From Candidatus Saccharimonadota bacterium (GTDB taxonomy: Bacteria > Patescibacteriota > Saccharimonadia > Saccharimonadales > Saccharimonadaceae), in contig JAGQND010000050.1 in NCBI GenBank assembly GCA_020428265.1, positions 1 to 5,925 on the forward strand: a DNA stretch of 5,925 nt, given 5' to 3'. A program made the translations under genes and the position numbers. This document shows positions 5,357-5,925 of this stretch, piece by piece; within the stretch, counting starts at the first letter, position 1, and each line of letters opens with the position of its first letter. A model generated the notes under the pieces. That model was given only the letters and a program-made list of their open reading frames with translations, was not told the origin of the DNA and did not search any database.

Positions 5357-5925
5357 CTACTTAGCCCCCATAGAAGCGGCACGCTCTGCTCGCTCGTTAT
5401 AGTAAGCAGCATCGTAGCCTGTTTCATTCGTCTTGCTATCTGCAAATTTCGCCGCAAGTTTAAAGTACTCCTCTGCTAATTTGTATTTTTTAGCCACCGA
5501 GTAAAAACGACCTAACGAATCAGCCACCAAAAATTTGTCATCACTATAGTCTAGCGCTAGCTTCAAAACCTTCTCGGCGTCGTCCATTTTGCCATAATTC
5601 ACCAAGGCTAAACTTTGATCTAGCGCCAGCTTAATTTTCATCGTAGGGTCGGATTCATTCTTGATTGCCGTCGTATAAATATCGTTAAATTTATTTAAGT
5701 CACCATTTTGCAGTGCCTTATCGGCGTCCTCGCGTACATTGTTTGAAACACGAATTTGTTCACTCTGCAAGGCATACCCAGTAAGCTTAGGTTTAGATTG
5801 CTCTTGCGGCTTGGGAGTAAGAAAAACGTAATATATAACCCCAGCCAAACCTACAAGTACCAGCACTACCACTGCACTCAATACGTAGATTAATTTTCCA
5901 CCCAATCGGCGGCTGCCATCGTTAT
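5357..5925 (-). CDS. Membrane-anchored TPR-like protein (5' end outside window)
   Basis: The open frame continues to the right edge without a stop (NDGSRRLGGKL before the membrane segment), so the true start is probably upstream. The first in-window start would be a TTG at 5905, which lacks a convincing ribosome site. Counting from that TTG, residues about 5-29 form one transmembrane helix. The RR/K residues before it predict N-in topology with the rest outside. A polar linker (TPKPQEQSKPK, 30-40) leads to helical repeats resembling TPRs: about 57-81, 91-120 (ALDQSLALVNYGKMDDAEKV) and 124-156 (SLGRFYSVAKKYKLAEEYF). The last two carry the small/aromatic pattern of TPRs; the first is weak. No cysteine or lipobox is visible, so it is not a PilF-type pilotin lipoprotein. 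Its stop (5359-5357) is one base from the VWA start, suggesting coupled expression. Role unknown; a scaffold or chaperone for the VWA protein or pilus complex is inference. Confidence 0.75.
   Translation of the reverse strand, partial: NDGSRRLGGKLIYVLSAVVVLVLVGLAGVIYYVFLTPKPQEQSKPKLTGYALQSEQIRVSNNVREDADKALQNGDLNKFNDIYTTAIKNESDPTMKIKLALDQSLALVNYGKMDDAEKVLKLALDYSDDKFLVADSLGRFYSVAKKYKLAEEYFKLAAKFADSKTNETGYDAAYYNERAERAASMGAK

Noticed and set aside
5357..5457. TTG at 5457 as the VWA start
   Set aside because: Would need a 101-base overlap with the TPR gene and place about 34 non-signal residues before a perfect signal peptide.
5892..5919. ATG at 5919 as the start of the TPR gene
   Set aside because: It is in another frame and reaches a TAA after nine codons; the real frame is open to the window edge.
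1..5925. UGA recoding (Gracilibacteria/Absconditabacteria code)
   Set aside because: No in-frame TGA in any gene, and pilO ends at a TGA in a standard ATGA overlap.
3121..5925. TPR and VWA frames as one gene split by a frameshift
   Set aside because: The VWA frame has its own signal peptide right after the TPR stop, indicating two separate coupled genes.

Overview
All coding capacity in this window is on the minus strand and reads as one type IV pilus (T4P) assembly operon. In transcription order (right to left) it holds a membrane-anchored TPR-like protein (5' end outside the window), a large secreted von Willebrand factor A (VWA) protein, pilM, pilN, pilO, a 75-aa single-pass membrane protein, and the first 124 codons of pilB, which runs off the left edge. 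Genes abut or overlap by 1-4 bases, except for 47 bases before pilM and 9 bases before pilB. No RNA gene, CRISPR array, insertion sequence or terminator hairpin was seen, and no gene-free stretch exceeds 50 bases.

The organism looks like a monoderm-type bacterium of the Candidate Phyla Radiation / Patescibacteria, most likely Saccharibacteria-like; this is inference. Base composition is moderate, and pilMNO-pilB lacks pilP and pilQ, as expected without an outer membrane. The tail of the VWA protein also resembles proteins I recall from that group. TGA is used as a stop (pilO end) and never occurs inside a gene, which argues against the UGA-recoding Gracilibacteria and Absconditabacteria.

The genes fit together as follows. 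PilM (cytoplasmic, actin-like) binds the N-terminal INLVP motif of PilN. PilN and PilO are paired single-pass proteins linking PilM to the outside. PilB is the extension ATPase driving pilin polymerisation. The small protein occupies the position PilP would have in pilMNOP. The VWA protein has a signal peptide, a complete metal-binding MIDAS site, an Ig-like middle and a beta-rich C-terminal module. By architecture and context it is a candidate PilY1-like pilus tip or adhesin component. The TPR-like protein upstream is predicted to face outward, so it could act on secretion or assembly of the VWA protein or on the alignment complex. The most interesting parts are the VWA protein, its C-terminal module, the two uncharacterised membrane partners, and a PilB N-domain that has lost the c-di-GMP-binding signature.
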